64,000 bases of DNA from Salinarimonas sp046292825 (lineage in GTDB: Bacteria > Pseudomonadota > Alphaproteobacteria > Rhizobiales > Beijerinckiaceae): NCBI RefSeq assembly GCF_046292825.1, contig NZ_JBKBQG010000019.1, positions 1 through 64,000 on the forward strand, written 5' to 3'. The notes beneath the pieces are model-generated. The model saw only the letters and a list, made by a program, of their open reading frames with translations. It was not told the DNA's origin and did no database searches. The first letter of the stretch is position 1; each line of letters starts with the position of its first letter. Both the position numbers and the translations under genes were made by a program. This document shows, piece after piece, positions 1-8,776 of the stretch.

Positions 1-530
1 GCGCTCCCGAGGCCACCCTCCCCTGCGGGGAGGGATGCTGCCGCGCGCTCGTCCCTCCCCGAAGGGCAGGGTGGACCCTGGAGCGGAGCGACAGGGGCCG
101 GGTGGGGCCCGTGGCGCGGAGGACGATCTCCACCCGGGCCCCACCCGACCTCGTTCGCCTACGGCTCCGAGGCCACCCTCCCCTGCGGGGAGGGATGCTG
201 CCGCGCGCTCGTCCCTCCCCGAAGGGCAGGGTGGACCCTGGAGCGGAGCGACAGGGGCCGGGTGGGGCCTGTGGCGCGGAGGACGATCTCCACCCGGGCC
301 CCACCCGACCTCGTTCGCCTGCGGCTCCCACCCTCCCCTGCGGGGAGGGATGCTTCCGCGCGCTCGTCCCTCCCCGAAGGGCAGGGTGGACCCTGGAGCG
401 GAGCGACAGGGGCCGGGTGGGGCCCGTCGTGCGGAGGACGATCTCCACCCGGGCCCCACCCGACCTCGTTCGCCTGCGGCTCCGAGGCCACCCTCCCCTG
501 CGGGGAGGGATGCTGCCGCGCGCTCGTCCC
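1..530. repeat. Tandem array of about 160 bp intergenic units (three units plus a partial)
   Basis: The block from 9 recurs at 169 (period 160). A third copy starts at 329 having lost the first 5 bases, and a partial fourth starts at 484 and ends at the stop codon of the next gene. Each unit contains a CCCTCCCC-type hairpin near its start and a second dyad formed by CGGGTGGGGCCC and GGGCCCCACCCG. Copies are nearly identical, which suggests recent duplication or gene conversion. The array starts before the window. Long open frames across it are by-products of base composition. A related unit lies at 63528-63683. Confidence 0.9.
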
Positions 531-1439
531 TCAGAGCGGGCTCACCGGGAAGAACCGCAGATACAGCTCCCCGTACGCGCCCTCCTCGTGGAGGCGGCGG
601 ATGGCTTCGTCGAAGGCGCGGGCGAGGGCGGCGTCTTCGGGGCGCAGGACGAAGCCGATGCCCTCGCCGAAGAAGCGCGGCTCGAGGAAGGGGCCGTCGG
701 CGAAGGTGCAGCAGCCCTCCGATGCCCGCCCGCCGATCCACAGAGCGAGCGAGAGGCCGTCGGCGAAGAGATAGTCCGTCTCGCCCGCGCGCAGGGCGGC
801 CTGCGCGGCGGCGAGGTTTTGGGCGGCGACGCGCTCGGCCTCCGGCCAGAAGGTCTCGACATAGGCCTCGTGCGCGGTGCCGGCGACGACGCCGACGCGC
901 GCGCCCGCGAGGCCGTCCGGATCGAAGCCGCCGGCGCGGGCGCTCGGGACGGCGATGCGGGCGGGGAGCGCGAAATAGGGGCGCGTGACGGCGAAGCGCG
1001 CGCGCAAATCCCCCGTGATGCGGAAGGCGGCGGCGGCGACGTCCGCCTCGCCGGCCTCGATCGCCTCGAGGAGGCCGCCGAAGGGGCGGGCCTGGATGGT
1101 GCAGGCGATGCGCATCCGCTCGCAGGCCGCGCGCGCGAGCTCGACCGCGAAACCGGTGGGCGCCCCGTCCGCGCCGACGAAGTGCAGGGGCGGGTAGTCG
1201 ACGCTGGTGACGACCCGCACCGTGCGCGTGCCGAGGAAGAGGTCGGTCGGGGGCGCATAGGCCCGCGGGTCCCAGAAATTGGGGATCACCGCCGGCGGCA
1301 GCACCAGCCGCTCCCGCGCCGCGCCCTGCTGCGCGAAGGCGGGGGAGGGGAGGGGGGAGGGCAGGTCGGAGGAGGCGACGAGGGCGAGGAGCCCGAGTGC
1401 CGCCGCCCCGGCGCCGATGCGATCCACGTGGTCTGCCAA
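531..1439 (-). CDS. Extracellular solute-binding protein, family 3 (amino-acid type)
   Basis: 302 residues. A hydrophobic N-terminal signal peptide ends near AFA-QQG (about residues 33-37), followed by a periplasmic binding-protein fold: VRVVTSVDYPPLHF, then PTGFAVELARAAC, and later FALPARIAVP. This is the family 3 pattern seen in amino-acid ABC binding proteins and in some quinoprotein-associated SBPs. The start is TTG at 1439 with GAAGGG seven bases upstream; GTG at residue 5 is an alternative. No ABC permease or ATPase genes are adjacent, so partner and ligand are unknown. The stop codon abuts the tandem repeat array. Confidence 0.8.
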   Translation of the reverse strand: MADHVDRIGAGAAALGLLALVASSDLPSPLPSPAFAQQGAARERLVLPPAVIPNFWDPRAYAPPTDLFLGTRTVRVVTSVDYPPLHFVGADGAPTGFAVELARAACERMRIACTIQARPFGGLLEAIEAGEADVAAAAFRITGDLRARFAVTRPYFALPARIAVPSARAGGFDPDGLAGARVGVVAGTAHEAYVETFWPEAERVAAQNLAAAQAALRAGETDYLFADGLSLALWIGGRASEGCCTFADGPFLEPRFFGEGIGFVLRPEDAALARAFDEAIRRLHEEGAYGELYLRFFPVSPL

Positions 1440-1588
1440 GACGCCACCCTTCGTGCGAATACCGATGCCCCGACGTCACGTAGCGCCACGCGCGCGGCGG
1501 GGTCAAGGCGCACGCAGGCGTGCGTAGACTCTGCGTGCGCATGCGCTTGGATGCAATTGCGAATCATGTGAAGGGTCGGGGGGACGAC
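1440..1588. promoter_or_regulatory. Divergent intergenic region with three dyads
   Basis: This 149 bp gap lies between two divergent genes. It holds a 7 bp inverted repeat with a 2-base spacer (CGCACGC at 1509-1515, GCGTGCG at 1518-1524), a perfect 10 bp palindrome GCGCATGCGC (1537-1546) and an 8 bp palindrome GCAATTGC (1553-1560). The last is just upstream of the GT2 ribosome binding site. A run of dyads in a divergent promoter suggests operators, but no regulator gene is adjacent and no clear -35/-10 pair was seen. Confidence 0.4.
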
Positions 1589-3526
1589 ATGGACGAGGAC
1601 AAAGCCGGGGCGCCGGCGCCCCCGATCCTGCCGGACGACGTCCGGTTCCTCGCCGCCTGGGGCGTCCCCGCGCACACGCTCCTGCGTGCCGCCCGGCAAG
1701 GGCGCCGCGAAGGCGTCTGCGCGGCCAAGGCGCTGCTCGCGCACGGCATGGTCGAGCCCGAGCGGGTCTATCGCGCGCTCGCCGCGACGATCGGCGTGCC
1801 CTATCTGGCGCGGCCTCGTCTGTCTCCCGACGTACGCTTTCCCGAGAGCCTGCGGTCGGGCTTCGCGCCGCTCGCCGAGGGCGGGACGGTCGTCGCAGCT
1901 CCCAGGCCCGAGAGCTTCGCGAGCCTCGTCGGAGGACGCGTGGCGAAGGGCATGTCCTTGACGTCTCCGGACGCCCTTCGCGAGGCGGTCTTCGGCGCGC
2001 GCGCCTCCGAGATCGCCGAGGAAGCCGCCAACGGGCTCTCGCTGAGGCGATCGGACCTCTCCTTTCGCGGCGGTTTCCGCCGTGCGCAGATCGTCGTCCT
2101 CGTCCTGTTGGCACTCGCATTCCTGGCCGTGGCGGCTCTCGCGCCCCATACGCTCGACCTCGTCGCCTGCGCCGCCGGAATGTGCTTCATCGTGATCGCG
2201 ACGCTGCGGATCGCGACCTGCTTCGAGCCGGTCGCGACGCGCATGCAGGACCCGCCACCCCGCATGGCGGAGGCGGACCTGCCCGTCTACACGATCGTGG
2301 TGCCGCTCTATCGCGAAGCCAACGTGGTGGGCGGCCTGTGCCGAGCGCTGACCAGTCTCGACTATCCGCTCTCAAAGCTCGACGTGAAGCTCGTCGTCGA
2401 GGAGGACGATCCGGTCACCCGCGCCGCCATCGTCGATCTCGCCTTGCCGGGAGCCTTCCAGATGGTGGTCGCGCCTGCCGGGCAGCCGCGGACGAAGCCC
2501 CGCGCGCTGAATGTCGCGCTGCCGCTGGCGCGCGGCTCCTTCCTCGTCATCTACGATGCCGAAGACAGGCCCGAACCCGATCAATTGCGCCTGGCGGTCG
2601 CCGCCTTCGCGCGCGAGACGAGCGACGTGGCCTGCCTCCAGGCGCGCCTGTCGATCCACAATCGCGACGCCCTGCTCCCGCGCCTCTTCGCGATCGAGTA
2701 CGCCGCCCTCTTCGACGTCGTGAATCCGGCCTTCGCCCGTTACGACCTCCCCATTCCGCTCGGCGGCACCTCCAACCATTTCCGCACCCGCAGCCTCCAG
2801 CGCATCGACGGCTGGGACGCCTACAACGTCACCGAGGATGCCGATCTCGGCATCCGGCTCGCGACGCTCGGGATGCGCACCGCCGATCTGCCCTCGACGA
2901 CGTGGGAGGAGGCGCCCGTCTCGCTCGGCAATTGGCTGCGCCAGCGCGCCCGCTGGACGAAGGGATTCTTGCAGGTCTGCGTCGTCCACGGCCGCGCGCC
3001 GGTGCGCACGCTCGTCCGGCTCGGGCCCGGCGCGAGCCTCGCGAGCCTCGTCCTGATCGGCGGCACGGTGGCCTCGGCGCTCGCCTATCCGCTCTTCGCC
3101 TGGATGGCGATCGCGAGCGGGCTCGCGTTTTTGGGGGTGATGGTGCCGCCCTATCCGCTCGACACCGGCAGCGTGCGCGGGCTATTGGTCGCGACCGTCG
3201 GGTTGTCGACGCTGCTCGCGGGCGCGGCCTCGATCTACGCGCCGGCTTTCCTCGGCCTCGCGCGGCGGGGATGGAGGGGGATGTGGGGGACGGCTCTGTG
3301 CCTGCCGGTCTATTACGCGCTCGTGAGCCTCGCCGCCTGGCGCGGGCTCTACGAGCTCTTCACCGCGCCGAGCCATTGGCACAAGACCGAGCACGGCGCC
3401 GCGCCCGCCGAGACGGACCCGGCGGCGCCCGCTCAGATGCGGCGCAAGAGCTCGGCGGCGGCGTCGGAGGGGGCGCGCGTCGTGTCGAGCCCGGCGACGA
3501 AGCGGCCCTGGGCGTCCATGATGTAG
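1589..3526 (+). CDS. Membrane GT2 glycosyltransferase, cellulose-synthase-like, with N-terminal MshEN-like domain
   Basis: 645 residues from the ATG at 1589, which has a G-rich ribosome binding site; an in-frame start at 1520 would lie inside a dyad. The first 120 or so residues resemble the MshEN/GspE N-terminal domain. A membrane helix pair follows, then a processive GT2 domain with YDAED (DxD type), GTSNHF, TEDADLG and QRARWTKG (QxxRW), and C-terminal membrane segments. These motifs mark inverting beta-glycan synthases that use a nucleotide sugar at the inner membrane. The polymer is not known and no BcsB or BcsZ-like partners are nearby. The last 94 bases overlap the convergent SCO1 gene. 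Confidence 0.85.
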   Translation: MDEDKAGAPAPPILPDDVRFLAAWGVPAHTLLRAARQGRREGVCAAKALLAHGMVEPERVYRALAATIGVPYLARPRLSPDVRFPESLRSGFAPLAEGGTVVAAPRPESFASLVGGRVAKGMSLTSPDALREAVFGARASEIAEEAANGLSLRRSDLSFRGGFRRAQIVVLVLLALAFLAVAALAPHTLDLVACAAGMCFIVIATLRIATCFEPVATRMQDPPPRMAEADLPVYTIVVPLYREANVVGGLCRALTSLDYPLSKLDVKLVVEEDDPVTRAAIVDLALPGAFQMVVAPAGQPRTKPRALNVALPLARGSFLVIYDAEDRPEPDQLRLAVAAFARETSDVACLQARLSIHNRDALLPRLFAIEYAALFDVVNPAFARYDLPIPLGGTSNHFRTRSLQRIDGWDAYNVTEDADLGIRLATLGMRTADLPSTTWEEAPVSLGNWLRQRARWTKGFLQVCVVHGRAPVRTLVRLGPGASLASLVLIGGTVASALAYPLFAWMAIASGLAFLGVMVPPYPLDTGSVRGLLVATVGLSTLLAGAASIYAPAFLGLARRGWRGMWGTALCLPVYYALVSLAAWRGLYELFTAPSHWHKTEHGAAPAETDPAAPAQMRRKSSAAASEGARVVSSPATKRPWASMM

Positions 3527-4029
3527 ACGATCGCCGTATGCTCCATCGTGTAGTCCCCGTCCTCGAGCGGCACCCGGCGGGCAAAAGCCCGGAACGTCCG
3601 CACCGCGTCCGCCACCGCCTCCGGCGTGCCGGTCAGCCCGACGATGCGATCGTCGAAGCTCGAGAGGTAGTTCTGGAGGATTTCGGGCGTGTCGCGCTCG
3701 GGGTCCACCGTGATGAAGAGCGCGCGGATGTCGCGGCCGCGGGTCTCCGACACGTAGGCGAGGATCTCGGACATCTCCCACAGCTTCGTCGGGCACACGT
3801 CCGGGCAATGGGTGAAGCCGAAGAAGACGAGATGCGGCTCGCCGAGGAAATCCTGCTCGCTCACCGGCTCGCCGTGATGGTTCACGAGGGCGAAGGGCCC
3901 GCCGACCGAGGAGGCGGCGACCTCGCGGCCCTGCGGCGTCAGCGTCATCACCGCGGCGATGCCGAGCGCGACGAGGCCGAACAGGAAGGCGGCGAGGGGG
4001 ATGACGATGCGGCGCGTGCGGTCTGTCAT
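3433..4029 (-). CDS. SCO1/SenC family copper chaperone
   Basis: 198 residues. An N-terminal membrane anchor (about residues 9-29) is followed by a thioredoxin-like domain with the copper-binding CPDVC (Cys75 and Cys79) and the conserved His164 in EHTAIVY. Family members deliver copper to the CuA site of cytochrome c oxidase or act in periplasmic redox control. No oxidase genes lie in the window. It is probably co-transcribed with the small membrane protein encoded just upstream on the same strand (80 bp gap). Its 3' end is antisense to the end of the GT2 gene. Confidence 0.9.
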   Translation of the reverse strand: MTDRTRRIVIPLAAFLFGLVALGIAAVMTLTPQGREVAASSVGGPFALVNHHGEPVSEQDFLGEPHLVFFGFTHCPDVCPTKLWEMSEILAYVSETRGRDIRALFITVDPERDTPEILQNYLSSFDDRIVGLTGTPEAVADAVRTFRAFARRVPLEDGDYTMEHTAIVYIMDAQGRFVAGLDTTRAPSDAAAELLRRI

Positions 4030-4109
4030 GGCGGCGGGCGGCTCTCTCTCGTGGCGTCACGGCGTCGGGCGCCGCAGCCCTCCCCGGCGCCTGCCGCTCA
4101 GATAGCCCC

Positions 4110-4328
4110 TCAGAAGCACCATGCCAATGCGGCGAGAACGACCTGCGCGAAGACGGCGTCCCCCTGCGCGGCCCACATCAGGAGCCCCGCGCCCGCGAGC
4201 CCCGCGAAGCCGAGCGCCCCGGCGGCCAAGGCCACGCCTGGACGCGCACCGGCCCGCGCCGCGTCGCCCGCGCGCGGAGCGTCGGCTGCGGCGGCCTCCA
4301 GGCCGGGGGGTGCGACAGATCGGCTCAT
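4110..4328 (-). CDS. Small hypothetical membrane protein
   Basis: 72 residues if started at MSRSV (4328); a start three codons earlier (4337) is possible. The polar, alanine-rich N terminus is followed by two hydrophobic stretches (AAGALGFAGLAGAGLLMWA and VVLAALAWCF). No family was recognised. It lies 80 bp upstream of the SCO1/SenC gene on the same strand, so a role in the same copper or oxidase process is possible but unproven. Its composition matches the surrounding GC-rich DNA, so the coding call is tentative. Confidence 0.5.
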   Translation of the reverse strand: MSRSVAPPGLEAAAADAPRAGDAARAGARPGVALAAGALGFAGLAGAGLLMWAAQGDAVFAQVVLAALAWCF

Positions 4329-4470
4329 CGGCTGCATCTTAAGGCATATGGTCGGGGATTCAACACGTGAGACGCCGCGGGTACCACCCGATTGACCGAT
4401 CACACGGATTGTCGCGTGCTAAGCGGTATTCGTGCGTGTTGAAGTGCGGCCTGCCGACGTTCCGGGTTTA

Positions 4471-4523
4471 CCTAGGTGAAAGTCAGTGGTTTACGCAGAG
4501 AACCTAGGCTCTATATCATAGAG
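4471..4523. promoter_or_regulatory. Candidate operator region: two CCTAGG sites and a hairpin
   Basis: This stretch is AT-richer than its surroundings. CCTAGG occurs at 4471-4476 and 4503-4508, 32 bases apart, close to three helical turns. It is followed by an inverted repeat CTCTAT-atc-ATAGAG (4509-4523). The pair lies 34 bases upstream of the gene starting at 4557 and downstream of the leftward membrane-protein start. Helical phasing suggests dimeric regulator binding. No regulator is identified. Confidence 0.4.
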
Positions 4524-4556
4524 ACACTGTAGTTCGCCAGTTGCCGCGGGTTCCAA

Positions 4557-4838
4557 ATGGCCACCATACGTAAGACCATAATTGCATTGAAAGATATCCT
4601 CGCAACTCTGGAGGCGGATCTCGACTGGCTGACGCCGGCCGGACGCGACGAATTCCTGCAGCGGATGCGGCGCGAGCGCGACGAGACGACCGTCATTCTT
4701 CTCAACGAGCCGCCGACGACTTGTTCGACCGAAGATGCCGCAATCCTGCGGCGCGTCGCGGCGAGCCTGCGCGCCGACGGCGACCCGGCCCGCGCCGCGC
4801 TCGCCGATCGGCTCGACGCCTGGACCGCCGGGGGATGA
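4557..4838 (+). CDS. Hypothetical 93-residue protein
   Basis: The predicted protein is soluble and largely helical. It begins MATIRKTIIALKDILATLE and has many charged residues and no cysteine cluster beyond a single Cys56. No family was recognised. The distinct AT-rich upstream region with phased CCTAGG sites, and the start codon directly after it, support a real gene. The ribosome binding site is weak. It is followed, convergently, by the DUF465 gene at 4920. Confidence 0.6.
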   Translation: MATIRKTIIALKDILATLEADLDWLTPAGRDEFLQRMRRERDETTVILLNEPPTTCSTEDAAILRRVAASLRADGDPARAALADRLDAWTAGG

Positions 4839-4919
4839 GCACCCCGCAAACGAAGACCGCCGCCGCGGCGTGAGCCGGGCGGCGGCGTAACGGAACGCTG
4901 GAACTGGACTGGACTCGAC

Positions 4920-5114
4920 TCAATGCAGGGTGGTTCCCGCTGCCGGTTTCGACTCGCGCAGCCGGGCGATCTCGTCCTTGAGGGCGAGCTTGCGTCGCTT
5001 GAGTTCGGCTATTTGCAGATCGCTGATCGAGGGGCTCATCGCAGCCTTGTGGAGCTCGTGCTCGAGAGCCTGATGCTTGCGCTCGAGCTCGGCCAGATGA
5101 CTGGTCAGCGACAT
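4920..5114 (-). CDS. DUF465 (YdcH/SlyX-like) small coiled-coil protein
   Basis: 64 residues starting MSLTSHLAELERKHQALE, with IADLKRRKL-type text (QIAELKRRKLALKDEIARL) that is diagnostic of the YdcH/DUF465 family: a short helical hairpin of unknown function common in alphaproteobacteria. The start at 5114 has a strong GGAAGGGAGA ribosome binding site. A longer in-frame extension to 5315 has no such support. A second, diverged DUF465 gene lies divergently at 5357. Confidence 0.88.
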   Translation of the reverse strand: MSLTSHLAELERKHQALEHELHKAAMSPSISDLQIAELKRRKLALKDEIARLRESKPAAGTTLH

Positions 5115-5356
5115 GTGTGTCTCCCTTCCTTCGTTCGGTCCGACGGTCGTAACGAACGTTATGAAGGTGGCATAAAATCGACCCTCCGTCCAAGAAATCC
5201 GTTTGTGCGCCGCATCGTGGATTTCCCGTAAACGCCTATACGGCAAAGCCCTCATCGATGCTGCAGGGCGGCTCTCTCTTGACGGCGGGCGGCTTTGGGG
5301 CTCTCTCTTCGGCATGGGCGCGCGCGGCGCGCATCCGTCGATCTCGCGGGGTGGCG

Positions 5357-5620
5357 ATGAGTGCCGAAGAGGGAGCTGACGTGGTGACGCTGGAGGGCGT
5401 CGCGGGAAACGATCGCGGGGGCGGTCAGCAGAGCGAGCTCCAGGCCGAGCTCGCGCGGCTGAAGGAGGAGCATCGCGATCTCGACCGCGCGATCGAGGCG
5501 CTCGAGGATTCCGTCGCCTCCGACCGCCTGCAACTCCAGAGGCTCAAGAAGCGCAAGCTCCAGCTCCGCGACCGGATCCAGTTCGTCGAGGACCAGATCC
5601 TGCCCGACATCATCGCCTGA
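5357..5620 (+). CDS. DUF465 (YdcH-like) small coiled-coil protein, second copy
   Basis: 87 residues from ATG at 5357; a GTG at 5351 is an alternative. An acidic, glycine-rich N terminus of about 25 residues precedes a coiled coil (LQAELARLKEEHRDLDRAIEAL, written here in part) and the family signature LKKRKLQLRDRI. It shares the family with the neighbour at 4920-5114 but has a longer N terminus and a different C terminus. It is 68 bp upstream of purE on the same strand; functional linkage is unknown. Confidence 0.85.
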   Translation: MSAEEGADVVTLEGVAGNDRGGGQQSELQAELARLKEEHRDLDRAIEALEDSVASDRLQLQRLKKRKLQLRDRIQFVEDQILPDIIA

Positions 5621-5688
5621 CCGGCACGCCGCGCTTGCGATGGCGGGCGCGGTCGCTCTATGAGGCGAGGGTGAGGAGCGGAGTGACG

Positions 5689-6218
<530 letters not shown>

Positions 6219-6222
<4 letters not shown>

Positions 6223-7301
6223 GCCCGCTCGCGCCCGGCGCGACGATCGGCATCCTCGGCGGCGGCCAGCTCGGCCGGCTGATCGCGCTCGCCGCCGCCC
6301 GGCTCGGCTTGAAGACCCACGTCTTCAGCGACGATCCCGACAGTCCCGCCTTCGCCGTCGCCGCCCACGCGACCCACGCGACCTACGAGGACGAGGCGGC
6401 GCTCGAGGCGTTCTCGCGCTCCGTCGCCGTCGTGACCTACGAATTCGAGAACGTGCCCGCCCGCGCCGCCGAGATCGTCTCGCGCCACGCGGTGCTGCGC
6501 CCGGGCGCCCGCGCGCTCGCGACGACGCAGGATCGCCTCGCCGAGAAGAGCTTCGTCGCCGGCCTCGGCCTCGCGACGGCGCCGTTCCGCGGCGTCGAGG
6601 ACGAGGCGGGGCTCGCCGCCGCGCTCGCCGCGATCGGCGCGCCGGCGGTGCTGAAGACGCGCCGCTTCGGCTACGACGGCAAGGGCCAGGTGACGATCCG
6701 CCCCGGCGACGATGCCGCCGCCGCCTTCGCCGCGATCGGCCGCGCGCCCGCGATCCTCGAGGGCTTCGTGCCGTTCGCCGCCGAGCTGTCGATCGTCGCC
6801 GCCCGCGGCCTCGACGGCGGCCTCGCCGCCTACGAGGCCTGCGAGAACGAGCATGAGCGCCATATTCTGGCCGAGACCCGCGTGCCCGCCGCCATCGGCG
6901 AGGGGACGCGCGCGGCGGCCGCGGACATCGCCCGCGCGATCGGCGACGCGCTCGATTACGTCGGCATCTTCGCCGTCGAGCTCTTCCTCGTGCGCGCGGC
7001 GGACGGCGCGGAGCGGCTCCTCGTCAACGAGATCGCGCCGCGCGTGCACAATTCCGGGCACTGGACCGATTTCGGCGCGCAGACCTCGCAATTCGAGCAA
7101 CACGTGCGCGCGATCGCCGGCTGGCCGCTCGGCGGCACGAAGCGGCTCGGTCGCGCGGTGTCGATGACGAACCTGATCGGGGACGCGGTCGAGACCGTGC
7201 CCGCGCTCCTCGCCGAGGAGGGCGCCCACGTCACGCTCTACGGCAAGGCGCAGGCGCGCGCGGGCCGCAAGATGGGCCACGTCACGCGCATCGCCTGGTG
7301 A
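6219..7301 (+). CDS. purK: 5-(carboxyamino)imidazole ribonucleotide synthase
   Basis: 360 residues, ATP-grasp superfamily. PurK uses ATP and bicarbonate to carboxylate AIR to N5-CAIR, the substrate of PurE. Visible landmarks are GILGGGQLGRL at the N terminus, the VVTYEFENVP segment, KTRRFGYDGKGQ in the ATP-binding region, NEIAPRVHNSGHWT, and a C-terminal NLIGD. The four-base overlap with purE and the shared pathway make this a classic purEK operon. Confidence 0.97.
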
Positions 7302-7404
7302 CGCGCGCCGCCGCGGCGTGCCGCCCGCCCCCTATTCCAAACCCCGCGGCGTCCTGTTAAACGCCTCCCCGCGACCCGAGACCTCGAGAGCGGATGGCTC
7401 CCTC

Positions 7405-8676
7405 ATGACCGCGCCTGCGCCCGTGCCCGTCACCTCCGATTTCCTGCGGATCCTCCAGGAGCGCGGCTACGTCCACCAGTGCTCGGACTGGGAGGGGCTC
7501 GACGCCAAGGCGCGGGCCGGGGAGGTGATCGCCTATATCGGCTACGATTGCACGGCGCCCTCGCTCCATGTCGGGCACCTCGTCAACATCATGATGCTGC
7601 ACTGGCTCCAGAAGACCGGCGGCCGGCCGATCGTGCTGATGGGCGGCGGCACGACGCGGGTGGGCGATCCGTCGGGGCGCGACGAGGGCCGCAAGCTCCT
7701 CTCGCTCGAGGACATCGAGGCCAACAAGGAGCGCATCAAGGACACCTTCTCGCGCTTCCTCACTTTCGGCGACCGGCCCGGCGACGCGACCATGGTCGAC
7801 AATGCCGAATGGCTCGCGCCGCTCAACTACATCGAGTTCCTGCGCGACGTCGGCCGGCACTTCTCGGTCAACCGGATGCTGACCTTCGATTCGGTGCGGC
7901 TGCGGCTCGAGCGGGAGCACGAGCTCTCGTTCCTCGAGTTCAATTACATGCTCCTGCAGGCCTACGACTATACCGAGCTCGCGCGCCGCTACGGCTGCAA
8001 TCTGCAGATGGGCGGTTCGGACCAGTGGGGCAACATCGTCAACGGCATCGATCTCGGCCGGCGCATGGGCACGCACCAGCTCTACGCGCTCACCTGCCCG
8101 CTGCTCACCACCGCGTCCGGCGCCAAGATGGGCAAGACGGCGGCGGGCGCCGTCTGGCTCGATGCGCAGATGCTGAGCCCCTACGATTACTGGCAGTTCT
8201 GGCGCAACACCGAGGACGGCGACGTGGTGCGCTTCCTCAAGCTGTTCACGACGCTGCCGCTCGACGAGATCGCCCGGCTCGGCGCGCTCGCGGGGGCCGA
8301 GATCAACGAGGCGAAGAAGGTGCTCGCGACGGAGGCGACCGCGCTCATGCACGGGCGCGAGGCGGCGGAGGCGGCCGAGGCCACCGCGCGGACGACCTTC
8401 GAGCAGGGCGCGCTCGCGCAATCGCTGCCGAGCGTCGAGATCCCGGCCTCGCGTCTCGCGGAGGGGCTCGGCGTGCTCGCCGCCTTCGGCCCCGACTACG
8501 CCGCCCTCGTCCCCTCGATGTCGGAAGCCCGCCGCCAGGTGAAGGGCGGGGGCTTGCGCGTCAACGACGCGCCGGTGACGGACGAGCGGGCCACGCTGGG
8601 CGAAGGCGACGTGGTCGACGGGGTGATCAAGCTGTCGTTCGGGAAGAAGCGGCACGTGTTGTTGCGATTGGTGTGA
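7405..8676 (+). CDS. tyrS: Tyrosyl-tRNA synthetase
   Basis: 423 residues, class I aminoacyl-tRNA synthetase. The HIGH-type motif is HVGH (residues 55-58), the KMSKS-type loop is KMGKT (241-245), and the tyrosine/anticodon landmarks YDYTELARRY and QMGGSDQWGN are present. The C-terminal 60 residues form an S4 RNA-binding domain (MSEARRQVKGGGLRVND). The ATG at 7405 is chosen because the upstream frame to 7318 is non-conserved. It is separated from purK by about 100 bp, so it probably has its own promoter. Confidence 0.97.
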   Translation: MTAPAPVPVTSDFLRILQERGYVHQCSDWEGLDAKARAGEVIAYIGYDCTAPSLHVGHLVNIMMLHWLQKTGGRPIVLMGGGTTRVGDPSGRDEGRKLLSLEDIEANKERIKDTFSRFLTFGDRPGDATMVDNAEWLAPLNYIEFLRDVGRHFSVNRMLTFDSVRLRLEREHELSFLEFNYMLLQAYDYTELARRYGCNLQMGGSDQWGNIVNGIDLGRRMGTHQLYALTCPLLTTASGAKMGKTAAGAVWLDAQMLSPYDYWQFWRNTEDGDVVRFLKLFTTLPLDEIARLGALAGAEINEAKKVLATEATALMHGREAAEAAEATARTTFEQGALAQSLPSVEIPASRLAEGLGVLAAFGPDYAALVPSMSEARRQVKGGGLRVNDAPVTDERATLGEGDVVDGVIKLSFGKKRHVLLRLV

Positions 8677-8702
8677 GTCTGGTGGTGAGCTATTCTGAAA
8701 CT

Positions 8703-8719
8703 CCGACGACTTGCGTCGG
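8703..8719 (+). terminator. Weak hairpin after tyrS
   Basis: A 6 bp stem CCGACG (8703-8708) pairs with CGTCGG (8714-8719) across a 5-base loop, 27 bases after the tyrS stop. There is no T-run, so if it acts in termination or end protection it is not a textbook intrinsic terminator. Confidence 0.35.
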
Positions 8720-8776
8720 GTTGGATCCCATGAGACACTCGGTTTCGCGATCATCGGCACGCAATGAGGAATAGAA

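Noticed and set aside
1..530. CRISPR-like array
   Set aside because: Units are about 160 bp and identical throughout, with no short repeat/unique spacer alternation and no cas genes.
2182..4395. 737-codon frame over the GT2, SCO1 and small membrane protein genes
   Set aside because: Spans three better supported genes on both strands and has only biased low-complexity sequence.
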